This document shows, piece after piece, positions 10,279 through 20,546 of a stretch of DNA of 64,000 nucleotides. Below the pieces are notes generated by a model. The model was not told where the DNA came from and made no database searches. It saw only the letters and a list, made by a program, of their open reading frames with translations. Position numbers and translations under genes: made by a program. The stretch's first letter is position 1. Each line of letters starts with the position of its first letter. The DNA comes from Synechococcus sp. CBW1002 (lineage in GTDB: Bacteria > Cyanobacteriota > Cyanobacteriia > PCC-6307 > Cyanobiaceae). The stretch spans positions 1,736,001 through 1,800,000 of the forward strand of contig NZ_CP060398.1 of NCBI RefSeq assembly GCF_015840915.1, read 5' to 3'.

Positions 10279-10638
10279 TCAGGTGGTGGGAGCAGCCACA
10301 GCAATGCTGATGTGGCAGGTCTGTTTCTTGATCGCGTAGGCGCGACCCTGGGCGCGGGGCCGGAAGCGCTTCATGGAGGGACCCATGTCGGCGCTGGCCT
10401 GGCAGACCACCAGGGTGGCCGGATCGAGACCGAGATTGTGCTCGGCATTCGCCACCGCGGAGCGCAGCACCTTGGTGATCGGGCCGGTGGAGCGGTAAGG
10501 CATGAACTCGAGCATGATCAGCGCCTCGCGGTAGGTGCGGCCGCGGATCTGATCGAGCACCCGGCGGACCTTGGAGACGGAACCGCGGATGTAGCGGCCG
10601 TGAGCCAGGGCTGGGCTGTTGGGGGTGATGTTGGCCAT
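10279..10638 (-). CDS. rplV: 50S ribosomal protein L22
   Basis: A tunnel-lining protein of 119 residues. The [19 protein letters not shown] helix and the hairpin end [19 protein letters not shown] are characteristic. It follows rpsS by 4 nt. Confidence 0.97.
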   Translation of the reverse strand: MANITPNSPALAHGRYIRGSVSKVRRVLDQIRGRTYREALIMLEFMPYRSTGPITKVLRSAVANAEHNLGLDPATLVVCQASADMGPSMKRFRPRAQGRAYAIKKQTCHISIAVAAPTT

Positions 10639-10642
10639 GGCG

Positions 10643-10918
10643 TCAGCGACCTCCTTTCTTGTCCTTGATGTGGCCCCGGAAGGTGCGGGTGGGGGCGAAT
10701 TCCCCCAGCTTGTGACCGACCATCTGCTCGGTCACGTAGACCGGCACATGGCTCTTGCCGTTGTGAACGGCAATGGTGTGGCCGATCATCATCGGCAGGA
10801 TGGTGGAAGCGCGTGACCAGGTCTTGATCACGGACTTGTCGTCGGCGGCGTTCTGCTTTTCGACCTTCCGCAGAAGGCTGTCTGCAATGAACGGACCTTT
10901 CTTGAGTGAACGTCCCAT
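10643..10918 (-). CDS. rpsS: 30S ribosomal protein S19
   Basis: Small-subunit head protein of 91 residues. It begins [20 protein letters not shown] and contains [21 protein letters not shown], and the C-terminus [10 protein letters not shown] is conserved. Confidence 0.97.
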   Translation of the reverse strand: MGRSLKKGPFIADSLLRKVEKQNAADDKSVIKTWSRASTILPMMIGHTIAVHNGKSHVPVYVTEQMVGHKLGEFAPTRTFRGHIKDKKGGR

Positions 10919-10953
10919 AGCGGTTTAAGCGGAGAGCAAAGCGGTGGGTTACA

Positions 10954-11817
10954 TCAGGAATCGCGTCCGCCACGGCTCCGCTTGGAGGTGCGGCGACGTT
11001 TCCGGAGCACAAACCGATTGCTGGGTTTGTTCCGCTTACGGGTTTTGAGGCCCAGGGCCGGTTTGCCCCAGGGGGTGACAGGGCCGGAGCGGCCGATCGG
11101 GGCACGGCCCTCACCACCACCATGGGGGTGGTCGCAGGGGTTCATGACCGAGCCACGCACCTCAGGACGACGACCGAGCCAGCGCTTGCGGCCGGCCTTG
11201 CCGAGGCTGGTGTTGCGCATCTCGGAGTTGCCGACCTCGCCGAGGGTGGCGTAGCACTCGCGCCGCACCAGGCGCACCTCAGTGGACGGCAGCTTCAGGG
11301 CGACATAGTCGCCTTCCTTGGCCACCACCTGGGCGCTGGCACCGGCGGTGCGCACCATCTGGCCGCCACGACCGGCGTACAACTCGACGTTGTGGACGTT
11401 TGAGCCCAGCGGGATCGACGACAGGGGCAGGGCGTTGCCGGTCTCGATCGGGGACTCGGGTCCGGAGACCACCTGCTGACCGATCTGGATGCCGGCCGGC
11501 GCCAGGATGTAGCGCTTCTCACCATCGGTGTAGAAGAGCAGCGCCAGACGGGCGTTGCGGTGGGGGTCGTAGTGGATCGCCGCCACTTTCGCCACCACGC
11601 CGTGCTTGTCGCGACGGAAGTCGACGAGGCGATAGAGACGTTTGTGACCGCCGCCGCGGTGGCGGCAGGTGATCACACCGCGGTTGTTGCGGCCCTTGCG
11701 GCGGTGCTTGGCCACCACCAGACCCCGCTCACGGCCGCGACCGGTGACTTCAGCGAAGTCGGTCGCGACGCGGGTACGGGTGCCGGGAGAGGTGGGACGG
11801 TAATTACGGATTGCCAT
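10954..11817 (-). CDS. rplB: 50S ribosomal protein L2
   Basis: Large-subunit core protein needed for subunit association, 287 residues. Signatures visible are [19 protein letters not shown] and the catalytic-centre loop [19 protein letters not shown], including the conserved His. It starts 15 nt after rplW. Confidence 0.98.
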   Translation of the reverse strand: MAIRNYRPTSPGTRTRVATDFAEVTGRGRERGLVVAKHRRKGRNNRGVITCRHRGGGHKRLYRLVDFRRDKHGVVAKVAAIHYDPHRNARLALLFYTDGEKRYILAPAGIQIGQQVVSGPESPIETGNALPLSSIPLGSNVHNVELYAGRGGQMVRTAGASAQVVAKEGDYVALKLPSTEVRLVRRECYATLGEVGNSEMRNTSLGKAGRKRWLGRRPEVRGSVMNPCDHPHGGGEGRAPIGRSGPVTPWGKPALGLKTRKRNKPSNRFVLRKRRRTSKRSRGGRDS

Positions 11818-11832
11818 GGTGTTTCAGACCCC

Positions 11833-12135
11833 TCAGGACTCAGGGAACAGCTGGATGGCATTGCCTTCGGCCAGGCGCACCACCGCTTTCTTCACCTGGG
11901 CGCGCTTGCCGGCGAATCGGCCCACCCGCCGGGTGCGGCGTGGTGGATTCATCGTGCTCACACCCACCACCTTGACGTCGAACAGGGATTCGACCGCCGC
12001 CTTGATGTCGGGCTTGGCGGCGCGGTGATCCACCTCAAAGGTGTACTGATTCAGCTCGAGGGCCCGGGTGGCCTTCTCGGTGATCAGCGGCCGGCGGATC
12101 ACATCCGCGAGCCGGCCTGCAAATCGTTCAGCCAT
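11833..12135 (-). CDS. rplW: 50S ribosomal protein L23
   Basis: Tunnel-exit protein that docks trigger factor and SRP. The ATG at 12135 ([20 protein letters not shown]) gives 100 residues, the family length; the longer frame from 12195 is an artefact over rplD. The start overlaps the end of rplD by 8 nt, implying translational coupling. Confidence 0.96.
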   Translation of the reverse strand: MAERFAGRLADVIRRPLITEKATRALELNQYTFEVDHRAAKPDIKAAVESLFDVKVVGVSTMNPPRRTRRVGRFAGKRAQVKKAVVRLAEGNAIQLFPES

Positions 12136-12763
12136 CGCCGTAGACCTCCTGAATCTTCTCGAGTGCTTCCTCGCCAACCACCAATTTCTTGGCATTGAGC
12201 AGATCGAACACGTTGAGCTGATCAGCGGCGATCAGCTTCACTTTTTCGAGGTTGCGCACCGACAGGCGCACCGCCTCGTTGGCTCCATCCAGCACCAGCA
12301 GCACCTTCTGGCCAGCCTCGATGCCGAGACGGCCCAGGGCGGCGGTGACCTCACGGGTCTTGGGGGCCTCAAGCTCGGCACCGAAGCCCTTCACCACGAT
12401 GAGGTCATCGAGACGGCTCATCAGGGCGGTACGCAGGGCCAGGCGACGTTCCTTGCGGTTCATCGCCAGGTTGTAGCTGCGCGGCTTGGGGCCGAAAATC
12501 ACACCACCGCCGGGGCGGAGGGGTGTACGGATCGAACCCTGACGGGCGCGGCCGGTGCCCTTCTGCTTGTAGGGCTTGCGGCCACCACCGGCCACTTCGG
12601 CCCGGGTCAGGGTGCTGGCCGTGCCCTGCCGGGCATGGGCCAGTTGCCGCACGACGGCGCGATGCACCAGATCGGCGGCGGACGTTTCCTTGGCGACTTT
12701 GAGCTCAAGTGAAGCCTTGCCGGCTTCCTTGCCCTGCCAATCGCGAACAACACATTCAGCCAT
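12128..12763 (-). CDS. rplD: 50S ribosomal protein L4
   Basis: A 211-residue protein with the extended tunnel loop ([19 protein letters not shown]). In Escherichia coli L4 represses the S10 operon; whether that holds here is unknown. It starts 11 nt after rplC and overlaps rplW by 8 nt. Confidence 0.97.
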   Translation of the reverse strand: MAECVVRDWQGKEAGKASLELKVAKETSAADLVHRAVVRQLAHARQGTASTLTRAEVAGGGRKPYKQKGTGRARQGSIRTPLRPGGGVIFGPKPRSYNLAMNRKERRLALRTALMSRLDDLIVVKGFGAELEAPKTREVTAALGRLGIEAGQKVLLVLDGANEAVRLSVRNLEKVKLIAADQLNVFDLLNAKKLVVGEEALEKIQEVYGDG

Positions 12764-12774
12764 GGTTCTCCTCC

Positions 12775-13422
12775 TCAGGTCGCGGCCTTGGCGCCCACCC
12801 GTTTGGCCGGGCGGATGTTGAGCAGGGCGCCGGGCTTGCCGGGCACCGAACCCTTGACCACCAGCAGGTTGCGCTCGGCATCCACCTTGAGGATGGTGAG
12901 GCCACGGGTGGTGATCTGTTTGCCGCCGTAGCGGCCTGCCATGCGCTTGCCGGGGTAGACACGGCCCGGCGTGGTGCCGGCACCGGTGGAGCCGGGTTCG
13001 CGGTGGTTCTTGGAACCGTGGGTCATGGGGCCGCGGCTGAAGCCGTGGCGCTTCTGATAGCCGGAGAAGCCACGACCCATGGTGTCGCCACTCACATCGA
13101 CCTTCTGGCCCGCCTCGAAATCGGAGACGGTGATGGGGTTGCCCAACTCAAGACCGTCGAGGTTGTCGACTCGGTATTCGCGCAGGTGGCGAACGGGTTG
13201 GTCACCGGATTTGATCTGGTGGCCCTTGGCGGGCTTGTTGACGAGCTTCTCGCGAATCTCGCCGAAACCGACCTGCACGGCGGTGTAACCGTCGGTGCCG
13301 TCGCTTTTGAGTTGGGTGATGCGGCAGGGACCAGCCTCGATCACGGTGACCGGGATGGATCTGCCCTCTTCGTCGAAGAACTGGGACATGCCCAGTTTCT
13401 TCCCAAGAATGCCGATGGACAT
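12775..13422 (-). CDS. rplC: 50S ribosomal protein L3
   Basis: First gene of the superoperon in this window, 215 residues. The ATG at 13422 ([20 protein letters not shown]) is the family start; a further ATG at 13470 adds 16 unrelated residues. The conserved [23 protein letters not shown] segment (quoted in part: [15 protein letters not shown]) is present. No rpsJ precedes it, as is usual in cyanobacteria where rpsJ is with tufA. Confidence 0.97.
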   Translation of the reverse strand: MSIGILGKKLGMSQFFDEEGRSIPVTVIEAGPCRITQLKSDGTDGYTAVQVGFGEIREKLVNKPAKGHQIKSGDQPVRHLREYRVDNLDGLELGNPITVSDFEAGQKVDVSGDTMGRGFSGYQKRHGFSRGPMTHGSKNHREPGSTGAGTTPGRVYPGKRMAGRYGGKQITTRGLTILKVDAERNLLVVKGSVPGKPGALLNIRPAKRVGAKAAT

Positions 13423-13868
13423 AGGAAGGGGAACGACGCCAGCAGGACCACCGCAGCCCCCGTGCCGCAAGGCACCGGTGAAGCGGTGAAGCTGAATTCG
13501 GGATGTCGCAGAAACGGCCGGAGGCCGGGGCTAGCGAAGCGAATCAGCGGGCTGGGACTTGCGGCGGGAGTGGTCCGGCTCCGAACAGAGCCGCTCCTGT
13601 CAGCAGTTTCCCGGCGGATCGCACAGCGAGAATCGCTGCTAAAGCCGCACTGGCCGGGAAGCTCACCTCCACGGGCGAGCTTTGTGCAGAGTTCTGGAGG
13701 CCCGGCTAGCGGACGGGCACAGATCTGCAGCACAAGAAATCAATGTAGCATTTGGTTGAGATGACCCTGTTGAGCTCTGCCTGGATCTGGCACAGCGGCC
13801 TCCCGGATCCTCTGCCGCTTGCCTCCAGGGCTGTCAGACTGGTGCCTGCCACCGTTCCTCCCGCTCCG
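13423..13868. other. Divergent intergenic region, rplC / ndhN
   Basis: About 446 nt without a supported gene. It should contain the promoter of the ribosomal superoperon (minus) and of ndhN (plus). A TAGCAT hexamer at 13746-13751 could serve as a plus-strand -10, but no convincing -35 goes with it. Open frames crossing the region lack similarity to known proteins. Confidence 0.4.
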
Positions 13869-14330
13869 ATGCCCCTGCTGCTCACCGGCCGCGGTTTCCG
13901 ACAGGACCTGGAGAACGCCGGCGCCCTGGCCTTGTTCGTGCCCCTGGAAGGTGGTTCCGAAACCCGCTTGCTCCGGCGTCTGCGGGCGGCGGGATACCGG
14001 GCTCAGCTCACCACGGCCCGCGGCCTCGGAGATCCCGAGGCCTACCTCTTCCAACTGCATGGTGTGCGCCCGCCCCATCTCGGTCACCAGAGCGTTGGCC
14101 GCGGCGCGGCGGTTGGCGAGGTGCAGCGGGTGATGCCCCAGCTGGGAAGCCTGCTGGAAGGCGAGGCACCCATCCTGCTCTGGTTGCTGGAGGGGGCCGT
14201 GCTCTCCAAGGCCGAACTGGCTTCCCTGGTGGCGCTCAGCCGGCGCGAGCCGCGCTTCAAGGTCGTGGTGGAGATGGGCGGTGCCAGGTCGTTGCGCTGG
14301 CAGCCCCTGGCCGAGCTGGCGGATGGCTGA
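13869..14330 (+). CDS. ndhN: NAD(P)H-quinone oxidoreductase subunit N
   Basis: Cyanobacteria-specific hydrophilic subunit of the thylakoid NDH-1 complex, which carries cyclic electron flow and respiration. The ATG at 13869 gives 153 residues starting [15 protein letters not shown]. Family segments [37 protein letters not shown] and [14 protein letters not shown] are all present. The frame is open 117 nt further upstream, but that part has no family match. It lies 30 nt upstream of ldpA on the same strand, a pairing seen in many cyanobacteria. Confidence 0.96.
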   Translation: MPLLLTGRGFRQDLENAGALALFVPLEGGSETRLLRRLRAAGYRAQLTTARGLGDPEAYLFQLHGVRPPHLGHQSVGRGAAVGEVQRVMPQLGSLLEGEAPILLWLLEGAVLSKAELASLVALSRREPRFKVVVEMGGARSLRWQPLAELADG

Positions 14331-14360
14331 GCTCCAGCCATCTTCCCTGCGGGGCTGAGG

Positions 14361-15455
14361 GTGCGGCTGGACCCCCTGGCCCATCCTGATCGTGCCCTGG
14401 CCGGCGGGTACTGGGTCAAGTGGATCGGCGGTGCCAGCAATCAGGATCTCGGCGCCCTTGAGGATCTGGCAGGCATCTACACCCTCGCCGGGGTGCATTG
14501 CCTGGATCTGGCGGCGGATGCCGCCGTGGTGTCGGCCGCACGGCGGGGAATCGCCTGGGCCCGTGAGCGCGGTGCCGCGCAGCCCTGGCTGATGGTGAGT
14601 CTCAGTGATGGGAACGATCCCCATTTCCGCAAGGCCTGGTTCGATCCGGCGCGCTGTCCTGCGGACTGCCCGCGGCCCTGCGAACGCGTCTGTCCTGCCC
14701 TCGCCATCGGCTCCTCCGGCGGCGTCATCGCCAGCCGCTGTTATGGCTGTGGCCGTTGCCTGCCGGCCTGTCCGCTTGGGCTGATCGAGGAGAGGGCTCA
14801 ATCGGTGGAGGGTGCCCTGGTGCCCGCCTTGCTCGCCCAGCTGCAACCCGATGCCGTGGAGATTCACACCCAGGCCGGCCGCGGAGAGGCGTTTCGGCAG
14901 CGTCTGGCCGAGGTGCAGCGCAGTGGTGTGCCCCTGCGGCGCCTGGCGGTGAGCTGTGGCCTGGAGCGGGGTGCAGGCGTGCTCAGCGGGGCAGCGGGCG
15001 CGGGGGACTCACCACCTCCTGCGCCGCCTGGGCCCGAGCCATTGGCGGCTGAGCTCTGGCAGCGCCATGCGGCGCTGCGGTCCTGCGGTTTTCGGCCTCT
15101 CTGGCAGCTGGATGGCCGTCCGATGAGCGGGGATGTGGGCGCTGGCACCGCCCATGTCGCCGTGCGCCTGCTCGAAGACCTGACCCCCCTCGCTCCTCCC
15201 GGGCCGTTGCAGCTGGCCGGCGGCACGAATGGCGGCACCCTGCCGCGACTGGAGGCCCTGGGTCGGCGCCTGGGCCGCCGCCGCGCTGGCGCCGCCGGTG
15301 TGGCCTTCGGCAGTGTGGCCCGCCGTCTGCTGCAACCGCTGCTGCAGGAGGCGGCCAGCCGGCAGCGACCGCTGCTGGGGGAGGGCGATCTCTGGCCACA
15401 GGCCCTGACACTTGCCGACGCGCTGGTGCGTCCCTGGTTGTTGCCAGCCCTCTGA
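14361..15455 (+). CDS. ldpA: LdpA-like iron-sulfur clock input protein
   Basis: LdpA of Synechococcus elongatus is an Fe-S protein that senses redox state and adjusts the circadian period. This 364-residue protein (GTG start) has eight cysteines in two ferredoxin-like groups: Cys99, 103, 107 and 111, then Cys127, 130, 133 and 137 (CYGCGRCLPACPLG). That is enough for two [4Fe-4S] clusters. The C-terminal part (about 160-364) resembles the LdpA_C domain and ends with an Ala/Leu-rich helix. It follows ndhN by 30 nt. Function in this organism is inferred from the family. Confidence 0.88.
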   Translation: MRLDPLAHPDRALAGGYWVKWIGGASNQDLGALEDLAGIYTLAGVHCLDLAADAAVVSAARRGIAWARERGAAQPWLMVSLSDGNDPHFRKAWFDPARCPADCPRPCERVCPALAIGSSGGVIASRCYGCGRCLPACPLGLIEERAQSVEGALVPALLAQLQPDAVEIHTQAGRGEAFRQRLAEVQRSGVPLRRLAVSCGLERGAGVLSGAAGAGDSPPPAPPGPEPLAAELWQRHAALRSCGFRPLWQLDGRPMSGDVGAGTAHVAVRLLEDLTPLAPPGPLQLAGGTNGGTLPRLEALGRRLGRRRAGAAGVAFGSVARRLLQPLLQEAASRQRPLLGEGDLWPQALTLADALVRPWLLPAL

Positions 15456-15551
15456 TCCGCAGATCCGCCGGCGGACGCCGGACCGGAACCGCTGGCTAGA
15501 ACGGGCATCGAGGTCTGCCGTCCGTCCCTACCAGCCGGCCTCCCTGCCCAA

Positions 15552-17279
15552 GTGGCCGATCCGACCCTGCTCCGGCGCACCACCGACGATCTTGACCGGT
15601 TGCTGGAGGTGCTGCCGCCGGTGGTCCAGGAATCCCTGCTGGCGATCGAGGGCCATGAGCAGCTCCTGGAAGTGGTGCTCGATCTGGGTCGGGTGCCTGA
15701 GGCCCGCTATCCCGGCCGGGCGCTGGACCTGGGCAGCCGGGCGATCAGCCGCGGCGATCTGGCGGCCGTGCTGGACAAGCTCGGCCCCTTCGGTGGCGAC
15801 AACCGGGCCGGCATCGAGCGCACCCTGCACCGCATCAGCGCTATCCGCAACCGCAGTGGCGATGTGGTGGGGCTCACCTGCCGGGTGGGCCGCGCCGTCT
15901 TCGGCACCGTGGCGATGGTGCGGGATCTGCTCGATTCTGGAGAGTCGTTGCTGTTGATGGGCCGGCCCGGCGTGGGCAAGACCACCGCCCTGCGGGAGAT
16001 TGCCCGGGTGCTGGCCGATGAGCTGGCCAAGCGGGTGGTGGTGATCGACACCAGTAACGAGATCGCCGGTGACGGCGACATCCCCCATCCCGCCATCGGT
16101 CGGGCGCGGCGCATGCAGGTGGCCCGGCCGGAACTGCAGCACCAGGTGATGATCGAGGCGGTGGAAAACCACATGCCGGAGGTCATCGTGATCGATGAGA
16201 TCGGCACCGAACTCGAGGCCCAGGCCGCCCGCACCATCGCCGAGCGGGGTGTGATGCTCGTGGCCACCGCCCACGGCAACGCCCTGGCCAACCTGATCAA
16301 GAACCCCACCCTTTCCGACCTGGTGGGGGGAATCCAGTCGGTGACACTCGGCGACGAGGAGGCCCGCCGCCGCCGCAGCCAGAAGACGGTGCTGGAGCGG
16401 GCGGCGGAGCCCACCTTCCCCCAGGCGGTGGAGATGCACAGCCGCAGCCGCTGGCTGATCCACCGGGATGTGGCCGGCACGGTGGATCTGATGCTGCGGG
16501 GCCAGAGCGCCCGCCCCCAGATCCGTGAGCTGGGCAGTGATGGACAGGTGCACTGGCAGGAGTCAGCCCCCGCGCCAGCCCGGGGACCCGTGGCGCCCCA
16601 TCGTCCGAAGGCAGCGGCTCTTGCTCCGGTGCCGCTGCCCGATCCCCGCCAACCGGTTCTGCATCGTCGCTCTGCGGCCGTCTCGCCGAACCCCGACGAG
16701 TTTGCTGACCCGGAATCGGAGCTCGACCCGCAGTCGGTGGCGCGGGTACAGGCGCCGTTGCGGCTGCTGCCGATCGGCATCAGCCGCCACCTGCTGGAGC
16801 AATTGCAGCGCAGCCGCCGCTGGACGCTGCAGCTGGTGGAGGGCCCCGAGCAGGCCGATGTGGTGCTGAGCGTGCGTCAGCAGCTCGGCCGCGATCCGGA
16901 GGGACGCCGTGAGGCCCAGCGACTGGGGCTGCCGATCCTGGTGATCAAGTCCGACACCCTCGCCCAGGTGCAGCGTGGTGTCGAGCGCCTGCTGGAGCGC
17001 CACCGGCGCGGCCCGCTTCACGCGCCGGTCGGTGAGGTGCAAGGGCCACGATCGAGGCTGGGGCACGGCAGCGCCGCTCACGACGATGCCCTGGCGGCCC
17101 TGGAGGAATGCCGCCTGGCGGTGGAGCAGGTGGTGCTTCCCCATGGCCGCCCCGTGGAGCTGTTGCCCCGCAGCGAGACGGTGCGGCAGATGCAGGTCGA
17201 GCTGGTGGGTCGCTATCGCCTGCGCAGCGCTGTGTTCGGCCGCGGCCTGGAGCAGCGGTTGCGGGTGTTCCCGGCTTGA
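15552..17279 (+). CDS. Ycf45-type AAA ATPase with R3H domain
   Basis: A 575-residue protein with a GTG start. Residues 137-144 form the Walker A motif GRPGVGKT, and 211-218 the Walker B strand VIVIDEIG, in the SpoIIIAA-like ATPase fold of the plastid Ycf45 family. After a Pro-rich linker (about 335-400), the C-terminal 70 residues ([16 protein letters not shown] to VFPA) resemble an R3H single-stranded nucleic-acid-binding domain. The substrate is unknown. It lies 96 nt after ldpA on the same strand. Confidence 0.85.
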   Translation: MADPTLLRRTTDDLDRLLEVLPPVVQESLLAIEGHEQLLEVVLDLGRVPEARYPGRALDLGSRAISRGDLAAVLDKLGPFGGDNRAGIERTLHRISAIRNRSGDVVGLTCRVGRAVFGTVAMVRDLLDSGESLLLMGRPGVGKTTALREIARVLADELAKRVVVIDTSNEIAGDGDIPHPAIGRARRMQVARPELQHQVMIEAVENHMPEVIVIDEIGTELEAQAARTIAERGVMLVATAHGNALANLIKNPTLSDLVGGIQSVTLGDEEARRRRSQKTVLERAAEPTFPQAVEMHSRSRWLIHRDVAGTVDLMLRGQSARPQIRELGSDGQVHWQESAPAPARGPVAPHRPKAAALAPVPLPDPRQPVLHRRSAAVSPNPDEFADPESELDPQSVARVQAPLRLLPIGISRHLLEQLQRSRRWTLQLVEGPEQADVVLSVRQQLGRDPEGRREAQRLGLPILVIKSDTLAQVQRGVERLLERHRRGPLHAPVGEVQGPRSRLGHGSAAHDDALAALEECRLAVEQVVLPHGRPVELLPRSETVRQMQVELVGRYRLRSAVFGRGLEQRLRVFPA

Positions 17280-17430
17280 TCGGAGTGCGGCCTGGCCGGG
17301 TGCTGCTGCCGGGAGATTGACGAAGGACCGGGCGCTGTGGGTAACTATCTGAGCACCGGCTCAAGGCCGGAGCCGACCGACGATTGCCGCTCCGGAGCCC
17401 CTGCTCCCGAACTGCCTCGCTCGAGCGCTT

Positions 17431-17502
17431 TGGGCCGTCGCCAAGTGGTAAGGCAGCGGGTTTTGGTCCCGCCATTCCTAGGTTCGAATCCTAGCGGCCC
17501 AG
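17431..17502 (+). tRNA. tRNA-Gln (anticodon TTG)
   Basis: Full cloverleaf: acceptor TGGGCCG (17431-17437) pairs with CGGCCCA (17495-17501), anticodon stem GCGGG/CCCGC encloses the loop TTTTGGT with anticodon TTG, and GGTTCGAATCC forms the T arm. CCA is not encoded. A possible promoter is TTGACG (17317-17322) with TAACTA (17342-17347), spaced 19 nt. Confidence 0.95.
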
Positions 17503-17517
17503 TTTTTTCAGCCTGTT

Positions 17518-18303
17518 GTGGCGATTTCGCCTTCCCCGACCCCGTTACTCGTCTTCGATTTCGACGGCGTGCTGGTGGATGGCATGGCCGAGTACTGGTG
17601 GTCATCCCGCCGGGCCGCCCTGCGGCTGGATCCTTCTCTCTGTCTTCCTGAGCAGGCCCCTGCCGGCTTTCTGCAGCTGCGGCCTCTGATCCACAAGGGC
17701 TGGGAGATGGTGCTGGTGGCCGCCGAGCTCGGCCGTCCGGACCTGGATCTGGCAGCCTTGCTTCAGGACTATGCCGCGTCTCTGGCGCCGACCCTTGAGC
17801 GGCGGGGCTGGAGGGCGCCGCAACTGCAGCAGGCGCTCGAACAGGTCCGCAGCGAGGCGATTGCCAACGATCGGCAGGCCTGGCTGGCTCTGCATCGTTT
17901 CTACCCCGGGGTGCCGGAGCGGTTGCGCCGGCTGGCATTGGAGGGGGCTGACTGGGCCGTGCTCACCACCAAGGGCGGGGCGTTCGCCGCCGAGCTGCTG
18001 GCCGCTGCCGCTCTCGAACCCCGCGCCGTCTACGGCCATGAACAGGGCAGCAAGCCGGATGTGCTGCTGCGCCTGAGGGCTGAGGTGGCCTCGATCGGAT
18101 TTCTGGAGGATCGGCGTCCAACCCTGGAACAGGTGCGAGCCACGCCCGGTCTTGAGGCGGTGGTCTGCCTGTTGGTGAGCTGGGGCTATCTCGGCCCCGA
18201 CGACGCCTGCGCACTGCCCCAGGGCATCGACCTGCTGACCCCGGAGTCCTTCGCCGCACCGCTGGCGCGCTGGCCCGGATTCGCTACAGTACGCCCGTAC
18301 TAG
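17518..18303 (+). CDS. HAD-superfamily hydrolase
   Basis: A cytoplasmic phosphatase-type protein of 261 residues starting with GTG. Motif I is FDFDGVLVDG near residues 13-22 (nucleophile and acid Asp), motif II is the Thr in AVLTTKGG, motif III the Lys in QGSKPD, and motif IV the acidic GFLEDRRPT. A helical cap of about 130 residues lies between motifs I and II. The substrate cannot be read from the sequence. It begins 15 nt after tRNA-Gln and its stop codon overlaps a LexA-like palindrome upstream of recA. Confidence 0.8.
   Translation: MAISPSPTPLLVFDFDGVLVDGMAEYWWSSRRAALRLDPSLCLPEQAPAGFLQLRPLIHKGWEMVLVAAELGRPDLDLAALLQDYAASLAPTLERRGWRAPQLQQALEQVRSEAIANDRQAWLALHRFYPGVPERLRRLALEGADWAVLTTKGGAFAAELLAAAALEPRAVYGHEQGSKPDVLLRLRAEVASIGFLEDRRPTLEQVRATPGLEAVVCLLVSWGYLGPDDACALPQGIDLLTPESFAAPLARWPGFATVRPY
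18288..18301 (+). promoter_or_regulatory. LexA-like palindrome upstream of recA
   Basis: AGTACGCCCGTACT is a perfect inverted repeat (AGTAC-N4-GTACT). It closely resembles the cyanobacterial LexA box (RGTACNNNDGTWCB), departing at the D position, where this site has C. It overlaps the last codons of the HAD gene, about 400 nt upstream of the recA start, and a TAGACT hexamer follows at 18301-18306. Binding by LexA is inference. Confidence 0.6.
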
Positions 18304-18698
18304 ACTGGAGGCTGGGCTTGGGCGTGTTGGCGCAGTGGTTGGAGTTGTGCAGTGGGTGCAGCGATCGCGGTGTCGCTGACGCATCGGCCGTGATACACCG
18401 GCCGTTTCAGGTGGCACTGATGGTGTGGAGCCGACTCTGTCGTTCTAGCTCTGCCACTGCCCTTGGTTCTGGCACTGCCCCTGGCGTTGCTTCTGCCACT
18501 GCCGCGGCGTCTGCCGCTGTCATCGTCTCTGGATCCGCGACTGTCTGTCTGGGTCACTGTGTGTACCCGCCACGCTCTCTGATGCTCGCCTTGCCCTGGC
18601 GCTGACCCTGCTCCTGGCGTTGCCGCCTTCTCTGTCGCACGTTGTGCGGCGCCCCGTCTCCGTTCCGATCGCACCGGCCTGTTCTCGCCGCTTTTTCC
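18304..18698 (+). other. Adenine-poor recA upstream region
   Basis: A 395-nt stretch with no credible gene. From 18421 to 18660 only about 15 of 240 plus-strand bases are A; the rest is rich in CTGCC, CTGCCACTGCC and CTGGCGTTGC words that recur imperfectly. If recA is transcribed from near the LexA-like site, this would be a long leader RNA. A 95-codon frame (18318-18605) was judged a composition artefact. Confidence 0.5.
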
Positions 18699-19949
18699 AT
18701 GACCCCTGACTCCAAGGCCGTGTCCGCCGCCTCCCGCAGCCTCGAGGCCCGCTCCGCCAGCGAGCGTGACAAGGCGCTGGGCCTGGTGCTGAACCAGATC
18801 GAGCGCAACTTCGGCAAGGGCTCGATCATGCGACTGGGCGACGCCTCCCGCATGCGGGTGGAAACCGTCTCCACCGGCGCCCTGACCCTGGATCTGGCTC
18901 TGGGGGGCGGCTATCCCAAGGGCCGGGTGGTGGAGGTCTATGGCCCTGAAAGTTCCGGCAAGACCACCCTCACGCTCCATGCCATCGCCGAGGTGCAACG
19001 CCGCGGTGGCGTTGCGGCCTTCGTTGATGCCGAGCATGCGCTCGACCCGGTCTACGCCGCGGCCCTCGGAGTGGATATCGAGAACCTGCTGGTCTCCCAG
19101 CCGGATACCGGTGAGATGGCCCTGGAGATCGTCGACCAGCTGGTGCGCTCAGCCGCCGTCGACATCGTCGTGATCGATTCGGTGGCGGCGTTGACGCCCC
19201 GGGCCGAAATTGAGGGAGAGATGGGCGATCTGGCGGTGGGCAGCCAGGCCCGCCTGATGAGTCAGGCGATGCGCAAGATCACCGGCAACATCGGCAAGTC
19301 CGGCTGCACGGTGATCTTCCTCAACCAGCTGCGGCAAAAGATCGGTGTCACCTATGGCAATCCCGAAACCACCACCGGTGGGAATGCGCTGAAGTTCTAC
19401 GCCTCGGTGCGGCTCGACATCCGCCGGATCCAGACGCTCAAGCGCGGCACCGAGGAATACGGCATTCGCGCCAAGGTGAAGGTGGCCAAGAACAAGGTGG
19501 CTCCACCCTTCCGCATCGCCGAGTTCGACATCCTGTTCGGCCGGGGCATCAGCACCCTCGGTTGCCTGCTGGATCTGGCCGAGGAAATCGGGGTGGTGAC
19601 GCGTAAGGGATCCTGGTACAGCTACGAGGGCGACAACATCGGCCAGGGCCGTGATAACACCATCATCTGGCTGGAGCAGAACCCCGAGCAGAAGGAGCGG
19701 ATCGAGGCGATCACCCGCCAGAAACTCACGGAAGGATCGGAGGTGACGGCCAACTCGTTGCGGCCCCTGGCGGCGGCAGCCAAGCTGAGCGCTGACCTGT
19801 CCGATGATCCGGCCCGCGCCCTGGTCGAGGATCTTGGCGCTGCACCGCTTGAGTTGAATGCTCCTGCGGCGGCCGGGTCCCCTGCAGGTGCCACGGCTGG
19901 AACCCGATCTTCCTCGCGCAGCACAGCTCCTGCGGCCACCGGCGGCTGA
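18699..19949 (+). CDS. recA: Recombinase RecA
   Basis: ATP-dependent strand-exchange protein and coprotease for LexA. The ATG at 18699 ([18 protein letters not shown]) gives 416 residues; an in-frame ATG at 18642 adds 19 residues without family support. The P-loop GPESSGKT is at residues 82-89, Walker B is [12 protein letters not shown], and [20 protein letters not shown] (20 residues, L2 region) is conserved. The C-terminal ~45 residues are Ala/Ser/Gly/Thr-rich and variable. A LexA-like palindrome lies about 400 nt upstream. Confidence 0.98.
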   Translation: MTPDSKAVSAASRSLEARSASERDKALGLVLNQIERNFGKGSIMRLGDASRMRVETVSTGALTLDLALGGGYPKGRVVEVYGPESSGKTTLTLHAIAEVQRRGGVAAFVDAEHALDPVYAAALGVDIENLLVSQPDTGEMALEIVDQLVRSAAVDIVVIDSVAALTPRAEIEGEMGDLAVGSQARLMSQAMRKITGNIGKSGCTVIFLNQLRQKIGVTYGNPETTTGGNALKFYASVRLDIRRIQTLKRGTEEYGIRAKVKVAKNKVAPPFRIAEFDILFGRGISTLGCLLDLAEEIGVVTRKGSWYSYEGDNIGQGRDNTIIWLEQNPEQKERIEAITRQKLTEGSEVTANSLRPLAAAAKLSADLSDDPARALVEDLGAAPLELNAPAAAGSPAGATAGTRSSSRSTAPAATGG

Positions 19950-20002
19950 CGCGCCGGGGCGCCAGGGGCCACCTGGCCAGCCTTACCTTCAGCCGTTGCG
20001 AT

Positions 20003-20401
20003 TCAGGCGGCCGTTTCGATCGGCTCGCTGGCGGCCCGCGAGCCGCGATGACGAGGACCGCCGGACTTCAGAACGGAGTGAATCGGAGTGGGCTCAGGCT
20101 GCTGCAGGATCTGGGTGACGCGCTGCAGCTCCTGAATGGCTTCGGCACCTTCCAGCTTCACCAGTTCGTGCCCGTCGCGGGATTCGACCCAGGTGATGCC
20201 GAAGTCAGACACGAGAAAACGCACTGTGTGGTTGTCGCCCAGGTCGGCCACGAACGAGGCTCCATGACCATCCCTGCCATCGCCACACACGTAGCAGGTG
20301 GCGACACAGCCCCGGTCCTGGAGGCTGCGGGCTAGCGCCTGCAGGCTCATCACCAGGTCGTGGACGAGGGTCCGGTATTGCTCAGCCAGACGCGGGAACA
20401 T
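20003..20401 (-). CDS. DUF1815 family protein
   Basis: A 132-residue protein of unknown function found across cyanobacteria. It starts MFPRLAEQYRTLVHDLVMSL at 20401 (cat at 20399-20401); the longer frame to 20644 is Arg/Pro/Ser noise. Family features are ALARSLQDRGCVATCYVCGDG with two close cysteines and VRFLVSDFGITWVESRDGHEL. It is convergent with recA (53-nt gap). The C-terminal 25 residues are basic and low in complexity. Confidence 0.8.
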   Translation of the reverse strand: MFPRLAEQYRTLVHDLVMSLQALARSLQDRGCVATCYVCGDGRDGHGASFVADLGDNHTVRFLVSDFGITWVESRDGHELVKLEGAEAIQELQRVTQILQQPEPTPIHSVLKSGGPRHRGSRAASEPIETAA

Positions 20402-20546
20402 GACGGGCCAGCGGGTCGGTGGCGCAATCCTAATGTTTTCTTCAGTTTTTCGCGGGCGCCGTCGGTTTTGATCAGCGTCCGCTGGCAATCGCTGCTGTCG
20501 CTCAGGTCGCTCCTGCCTGCTGGGCTCCGCTTCTGCCGCGCAGGAG

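Noticed and set aside
18318..18605. 95-codon frame before recA
   Set aside because: Product follows the unusual base composition, no Shine-Dalgarno or similarity; treated as noncoding.
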